Shown one piece after another: positions 16,952 to 26,102 of a DNA stretch of 50,117 bases. The first letter of the stretch is position 1. Each line of letters starts with the position of its first letter. The DNA comes from Gammaproteobacteria bacterium (lineage in GTDB: Bacteria > Pseudomonadota > Gammaproteobacteria > Steroidobacterales > Steroidobacteraceae): contig JANYJY010000048.1 in NCBI GenBank assembly GCA_025358295.1, forward strand, positions 1-50,117, written 5' to 3'. The notes beneath the pieces are model-generated. The model was not told the origin of the DNA and made no database searches. It saw nothing but the letters and a program-made list of their open reading frames with translations. The translations under genes and the position numbers were made by a program.

Positions 16952-19600
16952 TTAGAACTTATACCCAAACTTCAACCCGATCACGCGCGGTCGAAGCGTA
17001 CTCTGCGCGACCACGAATTGAGCGGTATTCGTGAATAAGCTCGTTTCCTTATTGGTTAAATTCTGTGCGAACACATGAGCCGACCACGCGTCCTTGGCGA
17101 CCCCGAATGACGCATCGTATGTCGTATACGCCGGATTTTCGAAGCGCAGCAGCGTGGTGCTGATGCCGCCCGCGGAAATGGCCGGATCGTTGCCCGACTG
17201 CGTGTACGAATGGCCCGTATGCTGGCCGCCGAACTGCACGAAGGCGTTGTAGCTGTTGACCGTCCAATCGTAGCGGGCTCGCAGATTGAACTGGATGGGC
17301 GGTGAATTAGCGCTCGGCGCGCCGGGAGGCCCGAACAGGTTATTGATATTGTGGCAGGTAAACGGTTTTCCGCCGCAAGACTGAGTGATCGGCGTGCCGA
17401 CGCCCACGCTGTTCGGATTGGTATTCATCAGCGACGGCGAGTTGGTCTGCTCGCTGGAATTCCACGACGCAGCACCTTGCAGCGTCAACCCTGGCATGAC
17501 CACTGCTACGACGGACGTCTCCACTCCGCGGATACGGAAATTCTGCCCGTTGGTGCCGAAGGCCAGGTTGCCGGTCTCGCCCGGATCGAAGAAGCCGATC
17601 TGGACGTTGTCCCAGTTCTCCTGATACACCGCGCCATTCCACTGGAAGCGGTGATCGAACCACTCGGTCTTCCAGCCGACCTCCTTGTTGGTCAAGTCAT
17701 CCGAATGATATTCGCTCGGGATGGCGAACTGCGGTTTCCCGTCCGGTCCAGTAATGTATTTCGCTGGGCCGCCCTGGCGGTTGAAGCCGCCCGGTCTAAA
17801 TCCTTGCGAGTAGGTGGCGTACAGCATGATGTCCGGCGTGATATGCCAGGTGATGTTGCCGCGGCTTTTGGTGCCGGATTCCGAGAAGCTAAGGTTCTTG
17901 GCATTAAGGTTGGTCGAGCCCGTTACGCAGCCGCCAGCGGGGGCGCCCGCTTCGAAGCAGCTGAAGCTGCTGGTCACACTGCCCGTGAGAGCGTTCTCGA
18001 ACTTGTAATGACGTGTCCCTGCGGTGACGGTCAGGACTTTCGGAATGATGTCGAAGTCGACCGAGCCGAAGAACGCCGTTTGTTTGACCTCACGCTGAGT
18101 GTCTTCGAAGAAAGCCGTGTTGTCGCCGCGCACGCCGGGATTTTCGGTGGTGGTGCCGGGAGCGGTTCCGACGTTGGACATACAACCGGTGTTTCCGGGC
18201 GTACCCGGTGCGCCGTTGGCCGTACAGTTCGGAATGGACTTGTACAACCAGTCGGTCTGGTCGAACAGTTTGTTCTGTTCGTAGAACGCGCCGGCGATCC
18301 CCCGAATGCGCCAATCGTCCGGCGTGCTGACGCGAATTTCATTGCTGAGATGCTCATTGCGTTCGACCTCACGCCAGGTGGAACTCGGCGAGTAGCAGCG
18401 CGAGGTGAGACCCGGCGTCGGCGAGGGCAGATAGAACCCGGTTCCCGGGCCATAGCACTGGTAGTAATCGGCAAAGACGCCGCGCGCGTAGTTGGTGTAA
18501 TCGGCCACTTGGTCGACATGCCTCACCAAGTAGCCGCCGGTATAGACCGCCTTGAGCGGACCTAACTTGCCATTCAAGGTCCACGCCGTATTTTCAAATT
18601 TATCCTTGTCGTGGGCGTTATTGAACAGCGTCACTTCGAGCGGATTCAGTTTCTCGCCGTCGGAGCCATTGGGCATCTGATAGAACACGCCCTGCGAGTC
18701 CATGTTCTGATACGACTGGGAAAGCAAGACATTCCAGTCGTCATTGATCTGGTAGAGCAGTTCGGCGCGCATTCCGGTGTAGGTCACGGGATTGATGGCG
18801 CGGCCGGCGATGGCATCGTTATTGATGACAGGCGCGTTGACGGGCACGCCGCCGCCCGGGTTTCTCGCATAGCCAATGCCGAGGTCGGTGCTTTTGCGAG
18901 TAAAGTTGCCGGGCACGTTGTCGATGTAGCCACCGCGGCGATCGTTATAGATCACCGCACGCACGGCCAAATGGTCGGTAATCAGCGGCACGTTCAACAC
19001 CGCGTTCAAGTCGCTGTTCGGATCCCCGTGCGCGGTCACGCCGTAGCCGGCTTCGACGTTACCTTCGGTCACGTTGAGCTTGGGTTTGTTCGTGATATAG
19101 CGCACCACACCGGCCTGGGCGCCGGCGCCGAACAAAGTCCCCTGCGGACCTTCCAGCACCTCGATGCGCTCGAGATCGGCGGCATAGATGTCGAGGTTGC
19201 GGGCCGGCAGCTGGCCGGATTGATCATCCAGATAAATGGCGACATTCGGGAAGCCGCCGATGGTACCGCTCGATTGGCTGCCTGCGGCGCCGACGCTGAG
19301 GCCGCGCATGAAGATATTGCCCTGGCCCGGGCCGTTGGTCGCGACAGACACGTTCGGCAAGTAGCGCACGTAGTCGTCGAAGGTGCTGACGCTCAGTTGA
19401 TTCAGCGTTTCCGCCGTCAACGCTTGGATGGTGATGGGCACATTTTGAATGTTTTCCGTGCGGCGCTGCGCCGTCACAGTGATCTCTTGGATCGAATCCG
19501 ACGCTTCGGTGTCGGTGGCTGCTGCTGCGTGGGCGAAACTGGCGGCGGACCCGCTCAGGATGGCTGCTATGGCATAGGACAACTTCTGACTCGAGTTCAT
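16952..19600 (-). CDS. TonB-dependent outer-membrane receptor (module copy 1)
   Basis: An 882-residue receptor with a signal peptide (MNSSQKLSYAIAAIL...AHAAAA), a TonB-box-like EITVTAQRR (about 39-47), a plug domain (NVPITIQALTAETL, YLPNVSV, NIFMRGLSVG, LEGPQGTLFGAGAQAGVVRYIT) and a long beta-barrel ending GLKFGYKF with the terminal Phe. An AAGGGAT site precedes the ATG. The barrel has YATYSQGFRPGGFNRQGG, common in the oligotroph/sphingomonad type of receptor. It takes up a specific ligand across the outer membrane with TonB energy. The ligand is unknown; there is no adjacent iron-regulation gene. A close paralogue lies at 22355-24958. Confidence 0.95.
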   Translation of the reverse strand: MNSSQKLSYAIAAILSGSAASFAHAAAATDTEASDSIQEITVTAQRRTENIQNVPITIQALTAETLNQLSVSTFDDYVRYLPNVSVATNGPGQGNIFMRGLSVGAAGSQSSGTIGGFPNVAIYLDDQSGQLPARNLDIYAADLERIEVLEGPQGTLFGAGAQAGVVRYITNKPKLNVTEGNVEAGYGVTAHGDPNSDLNAVLNVPLITDHLAVRAVIYNDRRGGYIDNVPGNFTRKSTDLGIGYARNPGGGVPVNAPVINNDAIAGRAINPVTYTGMRAELLYQINDDWNVLLSQSYQNMDSQGVFYQMPNGSDGEKLNPLEVTLFNNAHDKDKFENTAWTLNGKLGPLKAVYTGGYLVRHVDQVADYTNYARGVFADYYQCYGPGTGFYLPSPTPGLTSRCYSPSSTWREVERNEHLSNEIRVSTPDDWRIRGIAGAFYEQNKLFDQTDWLYKSIPNCTANGAPGTPGNTGCMSNVGTAPGTTTENPGVRGDNTAFFEDTQREVKQTAFFGSVDFDIIPKVLTVTAGTRHYKFENALTGSVTSSFSCFEAGAPAGGCVTGSTNLNAKNLSFSESGTKSRGNITWHITPDIMLYATYSQGFRPGGFNRQGGPAKYITGPDGKPQFAIPSEYHSDDLTNKEVGWKTEWFDHRFQWNGAVYQENWDNVQIGFFDPGETGNLAFGTNGQNFRIRGVETSVVAVVMPGLTLQGAASWNSSEQTNSPSLMNTNPNSVGVGTPITQSCGGKPFTCHNINNLFGPPGAPSANSPPIQFNLRARYDWTVNSYNAFVQFGGQHTGHSYTQSGNDPAISAGGISTTLLRFENPAYTTYDASFGVAKDAWSAHVFAQNLTNKETSLFTNTAQFVVAQSTLRPRVIGLKFGYKF

Positions 19601-20295
19601 GCGTCTATCCCTTCCTTACTTTAATAAGATTGTGAAACGCTGTCGTCACTTATAGTTAATTCCGAGAATAGCATCGCCGGCCCAAAGCGAAAGCGGTATT
19701 TTGTTGCAAGCATGCATCGACTGCATGCCGAATTTAGATTCAGCCATACAGAAATTCGATGTGACAGCGCTCCTCGAGATGCTTCAGCGGATCCCCCAGG
19801 GTCATTCTCACCGTGCCTTTCTATGTGATCGCCATTGCCGCAGCTGCGCCAAGTGCGGTGTCTACGACGCCGATGCGATCGATGCGGTGGCTTGACCGGT
19901 CGAATTGCGCGTGGGCAGGCCTGCCCGGACTTCCGACGGCAGCAGCGGCAGCGCGAAACGGTCGATATATATTAATTAAAACAATAAGATATAACGCATA
20001 TTGAAGGTGTTTGCGCGAATTTGGGTAGACGCTGCAAGGCGCGACCTTGGCCAAGGCGCTCGTCTCGTTTCGCGACGCGACTTGACCGCCCGGCGCGGAC
20101 GCGCATTGGTGTCGTCACGCTCTTGGGCCACGTGGGAGGTGCTTGCGGTGTTTTGCCGGCACGACGCCAACGGCGCAGGATGGGACTTCGCTAGAAGCTG
20201 TGACGCGAGATCGGCTGGCTCAACCTTCGAATTCTTGTTGCGTGGTACCAACGAGAATTGTGACATTGCGGGGGGTAGGTGCTCTCAAGGCTCCC
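19601..20295. other. Intergenic region between the two receptor modules
   Basis: These 695 bases should contain the promoter of the receptor at 19600. An AT-rich patch lies at about 19963-20005. Short frames exist on both strands, but none has a convincing ribosome-binding site together with protein-like composition, and none resembles a known family. The minus-strand frame near 19757-19900 is interrupted by a TAG and may be decayed sequence. I see no tRNA, no repeats of the neighbouring genes and no clear terminator after sulfotransferase 2. Confidence 0.5.
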
Positions 20296-22290
20296 TTAAG
20301 CATTCCGTAGCGCCAAATTCAATGGCTCAAGCCAGGGTTCGAAGTGGCGCCACTGATGGAGCCCATCGCTGTTGATCGGTTGGCGAACCTGTTCCGAACT
20401 TGCCGTGCGGATGCTGCGCTCGGTTTTATGAAACTCGATGCATTGGGGTTCAAAGGGCAGGGCGCAGTGATCGAGAATGCGCCGTACGCTGCCCTCAAGA
20501 TCTGCAACCACATCCTCGTGCTGAACGCGCAAAATCCTACCCGGCAGAGCCTCATCCCAGTGGTTCATGATCTCCACGTAGCTGCGGTAGTAGCGCCCGA
20601 TGTCGGCCAATCCATAAGTGAATTCTTGGCCACTAGCAAACAGCTGCTTGAAATTACTAAAGCAGCAGGCCATGGGCTCCCGCCGCGCATCGATTATCTT
20701 GGCGTTCGGCAAGATCAAGTGGATGAGCGCGACGTGTCGGAAGTTGTTCGGCATCTTATCGATAAAAAGCGCTTTTCCATAGCGGTACACTTGTGTGACG
20801 GCGATATACTTATCGCCGAAGGTTTTGAATTGCTCGCGGTCCAGGTCCGCGAGCACCCGGGGGTAACGCGGCGCCGATTCGCTCGATTCGCGCCCGTTCA
20901 GCTCTTGTACCAGGCGTGGGATATCGGCGAGTTCCTTGGTCCCCTCCACGAGCGAATGCGAAGCGAGAATCTGCTCGATGAGCGTCGATCCGGCGCGCGG
21001 TAGTCCGATGATGAAAATGGGCGACGGATCGGGCGAGCCTGTGCCGCGGCGCGCAGCGAAAAAATCCGGCGTACAAATCTCTGCCTGGCGGCGTAAATTG
21101 CGTTCGAGTGCGGCTCCGTCGTAACTAAGCTCGGCTCTTTTCAGCGTATTCCCACGCTCGTAGAAGCGGAAGGACTCGGCGTACTGCCCGCGGTCTTCCA
21201 ATGCCTTGCCGAGTGCGAAGCAGAAATGATACCGATCGATGGCGGCTGTCGCCGGCGCTGATTCCTGCGTTCGCATATGAGCGATTTCCGCATCGGAGAA
21301 TCGGTAGGTCTTGAGGTTGGCCAGGCTCCAATAAGCATCGCCAAAGTCCGGCCGGACCTGCGCGGCGTGGCGATAGGAATCGATCGCCTCCTGTCCGCGG
21401 CCGACGGTCTTCAGTGCGTGCGCAATCGCCAGGTGCAGCGTCGGATTGGCCGGCGTTTGCTGCCGAAGTTCGCCGAAGATATTGAGTGCCGCCTGGTGAT
21501 CGCCGAGGCCGACCAGCACATTGCCCTCGAGGGAACGGAACACGGCATTGCGCGGTTCAATGGCCAACAACTGCCTCACCTGCCGCAGCGCTTGCGGATG
21601 CTTATGGCGCTCGTTCAGCACCTGGGCATAGTCGAGCCTTGCTGCATGGTAGTCCGGCGCAAATTCCAAAACGCTCTCGAGCAGGAACTCCGCATCGTCG
21701 AACACCTCGAGCTTCATGCCGATGCGCGCGAGCAGGCGCATGCCTTCGACGTGATCGGGGTGTTGCCGCAAAAATTCCCGCACCATTTTTTCCGCCGCCA
21801 GGGCCTCGTCTTCGGCGAACAGGCTGTTTGCGGTAACGACCGCCGTGGGAAGGGCATCCAGGCTCGCTGCCACGTCGGCTGCATTCTTGGATTCGGCAGT
21901 CCGGCCCGCTGCGGCGCATAGCGCTGCGAGGGACTTCCAACTCGCCGGCAGGGCGGGATTGCGATCCACCGCGCGTTGGAAGGCTTCGATGGCGGCCGGC
22001 GCATTGCCGAGCGCGCGAAGGCAATGGCCGCGCTCCTGGAACAACCGACCGTAACCCGGATGCACTGTCTCGAAATGCGCAAGCGTCGCGAGCGCCTCGG
22101 TGAGCCTTCCTAAATAGCGCTGACTGACTGCAATCAGATACAGCACGTCGCGATTTTCGGGATAGTCGTTGCGCAGCGACTCCGCCAGCGCCAAGGCTTC
22201 TGCAAATTGACGCTGCTGCAGCAGTGCCCGCGTACGTGCGACCACTGCCTCGACGCTGGATGGCACGGGGCCCGGATGGATGGCGGACAT
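20296..22290 (-). CDS. TPR-repeat sulfotransferase (module copy 2)
   Basis: A 664-residue paralogue of the protein at 14877-16889 with the same architecture: N-terminal TPR-like repeats (AIEAFQRAVDRNPALPASW, QALRQVRQLLAIEPRNAVF, AIDSYRHAAQVRPDFGDAYW) and a C-terminal sulfotransferase domain with FIIGLPRAGSTLIEQIL (about 425-440), FIDKMPNNFRHVALIHLILP, MACCFSNFKQ and near its end KTERSIRTASSEQVRQPI, which is identical in both copies. The ATG at 22290 follows the terminator hairpin by about 15 bases. Cytoplasmic by lack of a signal peptide, so any protein acceptor would have to be modified before export. The receptor gene just upstream is the obvious partner by context. Confidence 0.92.
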   Translation of the reverse strand: MSAIHPGPVPSSVEAVVARTRALLQQRQFAEALALAESLRNDYPENRDVLYLIAVSQRYLGRLTEALATLAHFETVHPGYGRLFQERGHCLRALGNAPAAIEAFQRAVDRNPALPASWKSLAALCAAAGRTAESKNAADVAASLDALPTAVVTANSLFAEDEALAAEKMVREFLRQHPDHVEGMRLLARIGMKLEVFDDAEFLLESVLEFAPDYHAARLDYAQVLNERHKHPQALRQVRQLLAIEPRNAVFRSLEGNVLVGLGDHQAALNIFGELRQQTPANPTLHLAIAHALKTVGRGQEAIDSYRHAAQVRPDFGDAYWSLANLKTYRFSDAEIAHMRTQESAPATAAIDRYHFCFALGKALEDRGQYAESFRFYERGNTLKRAELSYDGAALERNLRRQAEICTPDFFAARRGTGSPDPSPIFIIGLPRAGSTLIEQILASHSLVEGTKELADIPRLVQELNGRESSESAPRYPRVLADLDREQFKTFGDKYIAVTQVYRYGKALFIDKMPNNFRHVALIHLILPNAKIIDARREPMACCFSNFKQLFASGQEFTYGLADIGRYYRSYVEIMNHWDEALPGRILRVQHEDVVADLEGSVRRILDHCALPFEPQCIEFHKTERSIRTASSEQVRQPINSDGLHQWRHFEPWLEPLNLALRNA

Positions 22291-22302
22291 GGGCGGCGGC
22301 GT

Positions 22303-22327
22303 AAAAAAGGGCGGGCAAATGCCCGCC
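22303..22327 (-). terminator. Intrinsic terminator between receptor 2 and sulfotransferase 2
   Basis: In the minus-strand RNA, GGCGGGCA pairs with TGCCCGCC (plus 22310-22317 and 22320-22327), and a C and six U residues follow (22303-22308). It lies 28 bases after the receptor stop, the same place and the same stem core as the hairpin in module copy 1. It is a textbook intrinsic terminator shape. Confidence 0.88.
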
Positions 22328-22354
22328 TTCGATTCTATCCGACTTGTTCGGTTC

Positions 22355-24958
22355 CTAGAACTTAAAGCCGATTTTCAGCATGACGGTCCGCGGCCTGATG
22401 ACTGTATCTTCCTTGACGCGCTGCGCATACGTGGAGAAGTCCACGCCCCGGGTATCAGTGATATTCGTGCCGTAAATCTGCGCGGTCCACTGATCCTTGG
22501 CAACGCCCACCGACATGTCGTAGGTCGTGAAGCCCGGCAAATCGTAGGCAATGGATGTGCCATCCACTTCGGTGCCGAGCTTATCCGTCGTGGAAATCGA
22601 GTGCCCGCGCCTTACCGCCGCGCCTTGCACGAAGGCGTTGTAGTTGCCGAGCGGGAACTCATAGCGCACACGCAAGTTGCCTTGGAACGGCGGCGACTGG
22701 GCGAGAGAGCTGCCCGTTTCGCCGTACGGATTGTGCAGATGGAGCGCAGTCCAGTTGATCGGAACCCCGTTCTTGTCGACCAGCGTCGGTGTGTTGACCA
22801 GTTCGGAGTGATTCCACGATGCACCGAAGGTGATCGTCAGCCCGGTCAGCGGCTCGCCGATGATCTCGGTTTCGAACCCCCGCACCCGATAGTCGGGGCC
22901 ATTGGTCGTGAAGGTCAGGTTTCCGAGCACGCCGGGATCGAACAGCCCGATTTGCACACCCTTCCAATCTTCGCGGTAGAAAGTGCCATTGATCTGCAGG
23001 CGATGGTTCAGCCACTGGGTCTTGAAGCCGATTTCATTATTCGTCAGAAAATCCGGTGCGAAACCGATGGGTGTCTGATAGACATTCTTGAGCGGAGACT
23101 GCCCCGCGCTCACATAGCCCGACGCCCGGTTGAAGCCTCCCGGACGAAAGCCCTGCGACCAGGTGTAGTAGAGCAGGCCGTCCTGCATGAACTTCCAGCT
23201 GATGTTGGCGCGGCTCTTGAAGCCCTTGTAAGTCTTTTGCAGCCCGACAGCCTTGTCCGAATAGGCGCCATTGCCGGCGGGGACGACGAAGTTGTCGAGA
23301 TTGAGACCGTTGTTGCAGGCGCCGTCCAAATTGTCGCCCGGGTTGAAAGTATACAAACCGCCCGGACGGCAGCCATAACTGCCGCCCTTGGCGCCTTTCT
23401 CGAAGGTGTCCATGTTGTAGTAACGCGTGCCGGCGGTAATCGTCAAGGTCTTCGGAATGATGTCGAAGTCCGTGGAGAAGAACGCTGCCTTCTGCTTGTA
23501 GCCGCGCTGAATGTCGTCGTAAAAGCCGATTGAATCGTCGCGCACGGCGTGGTTGTTGGCGCTCGATGCCGGCGGGGCGATCAGCGGGATAAACCCTGCG
23601 CCGGGCGCTCGGTAGTGCCAATCGGAGATGTCCTGCACCAGAAAATCCTCGTAAAACACGCCGCCGATCGCACGCCAGCGCCAATCATCCGGAGTGCTCA
23701 AGCGAAATTCGTGGTTCTGATGGGTGTTGCGCTGCTGAACCCGGAAGGTCGCCACCGGTGACAGGCAGGCGCCTTTGGGCGTGCCGTTGGCGATGGCTTG
23801 CGCCGTGCCCGGTGTGATGCACGAGTAATAGTCGCCATAGGCACCGCGGTTGTAATTGGTGTAGTCGGCGACCTCATCCACCTTGCGCACGAGATAGCCG
23901 CCGGTATACACGGCTTTGAGGGCGCCGAGCCGGCCGTTGACCGTCCAGGCCGTATTCTCGAAGCGATCCTTGTTATATTGCGGTGTGAACAGATTGACCG
24001 ACAGGTCGGGTAGTTTCTCGCCGTCGGAACCGTTGGGCATCGCGGCAAAGACGCCGTCCGCTTCCATGTTTTGATACGACTGCGTCAACAACAGATTCCA
24101 GTCGTCATTGAATTGATACAGCCCGGAAAGGCGAAAGCCCTGGTACGTGACCGGATTGATTGCCTTGCCGGTCACCGACGAATTGTTGGCTACCTCATTG
24201 TTCGCCGGAACGACGCCGCCGAAATAATAAGCAATGCCCAAATCCGTGCTCTTGCGCGTGAAGGTTCCCGGCACATTGTCGATGTATCCGCCGCGACGCT
24301 CGTTGTAGATCACCGCGCGAAGCGCAAGTTTGTCCTCGATCAACGGCAGGTTGAACGTCGCGTCCAGGCTGCTGCTGGGGTCGCCATGCGATGTGTAGCC
24401 GTAGCCGGCATTGACGATGGCTTCGGTCTTGCCGAGTTTGGGCTTATTGGTGATATAGCGAATCACGCCCGCCTGCGCCCCGGCGCCGAACAACGTGCCC
24501 TGCGGACCCTCGAGCACTTCTATTCGCTCGATGTCGGCCGCGTACACGTCGAGATTGCGGCCCGGCAGCTGTGCGGACTGTTCGTCGAGGTATACCGCAA
24601 CGTTTGGAAAACTTCCCGTCGCACCGGAAGATTGCGGGCCGTCCTCGGTGGTCGCGAGACCTCGCATGTAAATGAGCCCCATGCCCGGACCCTGGTTGGC
24701 CACGGTGACATTCGGCAAGAACTTCACGTAATCGTTCAGCGTCGAGATATTCAGTTGCTTGATGGTCTCCCCGGTGAGCGCCTGGATCGTGATGGGCACG
24801 TCCTGCATGTTCTCCGCGCGTCGTTGAGCGGTGACCGTGATCTCTTGAATGCCCTCGGTTGCCTCTGTGTCGGCCGCCGGCGCCGCCTGCGCGAGACTCA
24901 CGCCGCCGCCGCCCAAGATTGCCGCAATCGCGTAGGAGAGCTTTTGATTGGAATTCAT
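22355..24958 (-). CDS. TonB-dependent outer-membrane receptor (module copy 2)
   Basis: An 867-residue receptor. The frame is open to 24991, but MNSNQKLSYAIAAIL at 24958 aligns with the first residues of the paralogue and follows an AAAGGGAT site, so that start is chosen. It has a signal peptide, EITVTAQRR, a plug domain (NVTVANQGPGMGLIYMRGL, LEGPQGTLFGAGAQAGVIRYIT) and a barrel ending MLKIGFKF. Large segments match receptor 1, but extracellular-loop-like stretches differ, so the two probably recognise related rather than identical ligands. The promoter should lie in the 220 bases between this gene and the stop of the operon at 25180, which hold an odd palindrome at 25119-25131 (acaac-tag-gttgt). 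Confidence 0.95.
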   Translation of the reverse strand: MNSNQKLSYAIAAILGGGGVSLAQAAPAADTEATEGIQEITVTAQRRAENMQDVPITIQALTGETIKQLNISTLNDYVKFLPNVTVANQGPGMGLIYMRGLATTEDGPQSSGATGSFPNVAVYLDEQSAQLPGRNLDVYAADIERIEVLEGPQGTLFGAGAQAGVIRYITNKPKLGKTEAIVNAGYGYTSHGDPSSSLDATFNLPLIEDKLALRAVIYNERRGGYIDNVPGTFTRKSTDLGIAYYFGGVVPANNEVANNSSVTGKAINPVTYQGFRLSGLYQFNDDWNLLLTQSYQNMEADGVFAAMPNGSDGEKLPDLSVNLFTPQYNKDRFENTAWTVNGRLGALKAVYTGGYLVRKVDEVADYTNYNRGAYGDYYSCITPGTAQAIANGTPKGACLSPVATFRVQQRNTHQNHEFRLSTPDDWRWRAIGGVFYEDFLVQDISDWHYRAPGAGFIPLIAPPASSANNHAVRDDSIGFYDDIQRGYKQKAAFFSTDFDIIPKTLTITAGTRYYNMDTFEKGAKGGSYGCRPGGLYTFNPGDNLDGACNNGLNLDNFVVPAGNGAYSDKAVGLQKTYKGFKSRANISWKFMQDGLLYYTWSQGFRPGGFNRASGYVSAGQSPLKNVYQTPIGFAPDFLTNNEIGFKTQWLNHRLQINGTFYREDWKGVQIGLFDPGVLGNLTFTTNGPDYRVRGFETEIIGEPLTGLTITFGASWNHSELVNTPTLVDKNGVPINWTALHLHNPYGETGSSLAQSPPFQGNLRVRYEFPLGNYNAFVQGAAVRRGHSISTTDKLGTEVDGTSIAYDLPGFTTYDMSVGVAKDQWTAQIYGTNITDTRGVDFSTYAQRVKEDTVIRPRTVMLKIGFKF

Positions 24959-25179
24959 GCCCGCATCCCTTTCATTTATATTATGGATCAATTTTTTCGC
25001 AGGGCACGCTTCAGTGCGCCCAGCTTCCCCGTTACGCCTATTTGGTGTACGTCATCAACACATTGTCATCCCAAGATCTGCTTGTCGTTTGATCCCGAGC
25101 TTAGCCCATTGATATCCCACAACTAGGTTGTTATGCGAATTGCTGTTATCAAATTGCGACATCTTTTGCGCGCAGGGCG

Positions 25180-26091
25180 TCAAGCGTCGCCGGGCCCTAA
25201 GCGCGCCGGAAAGCCGGGAGCGCGCAGCGGCGTGCCCACCGAGTCTTCCAGCAATTTGACGATCATCGATGACCAGGCGTCGCCGCCGTATTTTGCGCGC
25301 CCCTCGATGAAGGTCTGCTCCATCACCCCCGCGAGGCGCAAGGGCACGCCAAAGCGGCGTCCGAATTCGACTGCAAATCCCGCGTCCTTGCACGCCAGAT
25401 CCATGGTAAAGCCGATGTCGTAACTGCCGTTGAGGATGACCTGGCTTTCCGTTTCGTGGACGAAGCTATTACCCGAACTCGCCGCGATGGCCTCGAAGGC
25501 GGCGCGCAGATCGACGCCTGCCTTGGCGCACAGCATCAGCGCTTCGCCCGCCGCGATGAGATGGATAAAGGCGAGCATATTGGTCACGACCTTGGTCACG
25601 GCCGCCTGCTCGATTCCGCCCAAGTGAATGACGCGCCCGCCCATGGCCTTGAGCGCGGGTTCGTGAGCGGCAAAGGTCTGTTGCGCACCGCCGACGAGAA
25701 CCGTGATGTCGCCGGCCTCGGCGCGATGAACGCCGCCCGTGACCGGACAGGCGAGGGTCTCAATCCCTAAAATTTGGGCGCGCGCGGCGAGCGTCTCGAC
25801 TTCGGCAAAGTCATTGGTGCTCATCTCGATCCAAGTGCTGCCGTGACGCATAGCGGGCAAGGCTTGTTCAAGAACCTTGGCAGTAGCGGCCGGCGAGGGC
25901 AGGCAGGTAATAAGGCAATCACAGGACTTCGCGAGCGCCGCAATTGTATCGGCCCAGCGCGCCCCGGCAGCCACCACGGCATCCGCTGCGCTGCGCTGCA
26001 AGTCGTAGACTTCCACATCGAATCCGCCGCGTGTCAAGTTGACGGCCAGGTGCCGCCCGAGATTTCCCAGTCCAATAAAACCGTAGCGCAA
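25180..26091 (-). CDS. NAD(P)-dependent 3-hydroxyisobutyrate dehydrogenase-like protein
   Basis: A 303-residue beta-hydroxyacid dehydrogenase. GFIGLGNLGRHLAVNL is the N-terminal Rossmann loop; CPVTGGVHRAEAGDITVLVGG is the substrate-binding segment; VTKVVTNMLAF carries the catalytic lysine and asparagine; the end KDAGFAVEFGRRFGVPLRLAG is the family C-terminal motif. It would oxidise a beta-hydroxy acid or reduce the matching semialdehyde. The start is TTG 26091 after an AGGTAAGG, 11 bases from the dehydratase-like gene, so it is the third gene of a three-gene operon. Likely acts on the product of the enolase-superfamily neighbour. Confidence 0.92.
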   Translation of the reverse strand: MRYGFIGLGNLGRHLAVNLTRGGFDVEVYDLQRSAADAVVAAGARWADTIAALAKSCDCLITCLPSPAATAKVLEQALPAMRHGSTWIEMSTNDFAEVETLAARAQILGIETLACPVTGGVHRAEAGDITVLVGGAQQTFAAHEPALKAMGGRVIHLGGIEQAAVTKVVTNMLAFIHLIAAGEALMLCAKAGVDLRAAFEAIAASSGNSFVHETESQVILNGSYDIGFTMDLACKDAGFAVEFGRRFGVPLRLAGVMEQTFIEGRAKYGGDAWSSMIVKLLEDSVGTPLRAPGFPARLGPGDA

Positions 26092-26102
26092 TTACCTTAC
26101 CT

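Noticed and set aside
18611-19624. Long plus-strand open frame (337 codons) opposite receptor 1; similar ones at 22280-23533 and 24071-25126 opposite receptor 2 and its flanks
   Set aside because: They are antisense to clear receptor genes, have Arg/His-rich or low-information translations and no ribosome-binding site or family motif; GC-rich codon bias alone produces them.
19757-19900. Possible decayed minus-strand gene (an in-frame TAG inside an otherwise open stretch)
   Set aside because: Too short and without a family match; cannot be told from chance.
20001-20375. Plus-strand frame of 124 codons between the modules, a candidate sulfotransferase substrate
   Set aside because: TTG start without ribosome-binding site, Arg/Ala-rich composition, and it runs antisense into sulfotransferase 2; no support for a real peptide gene.
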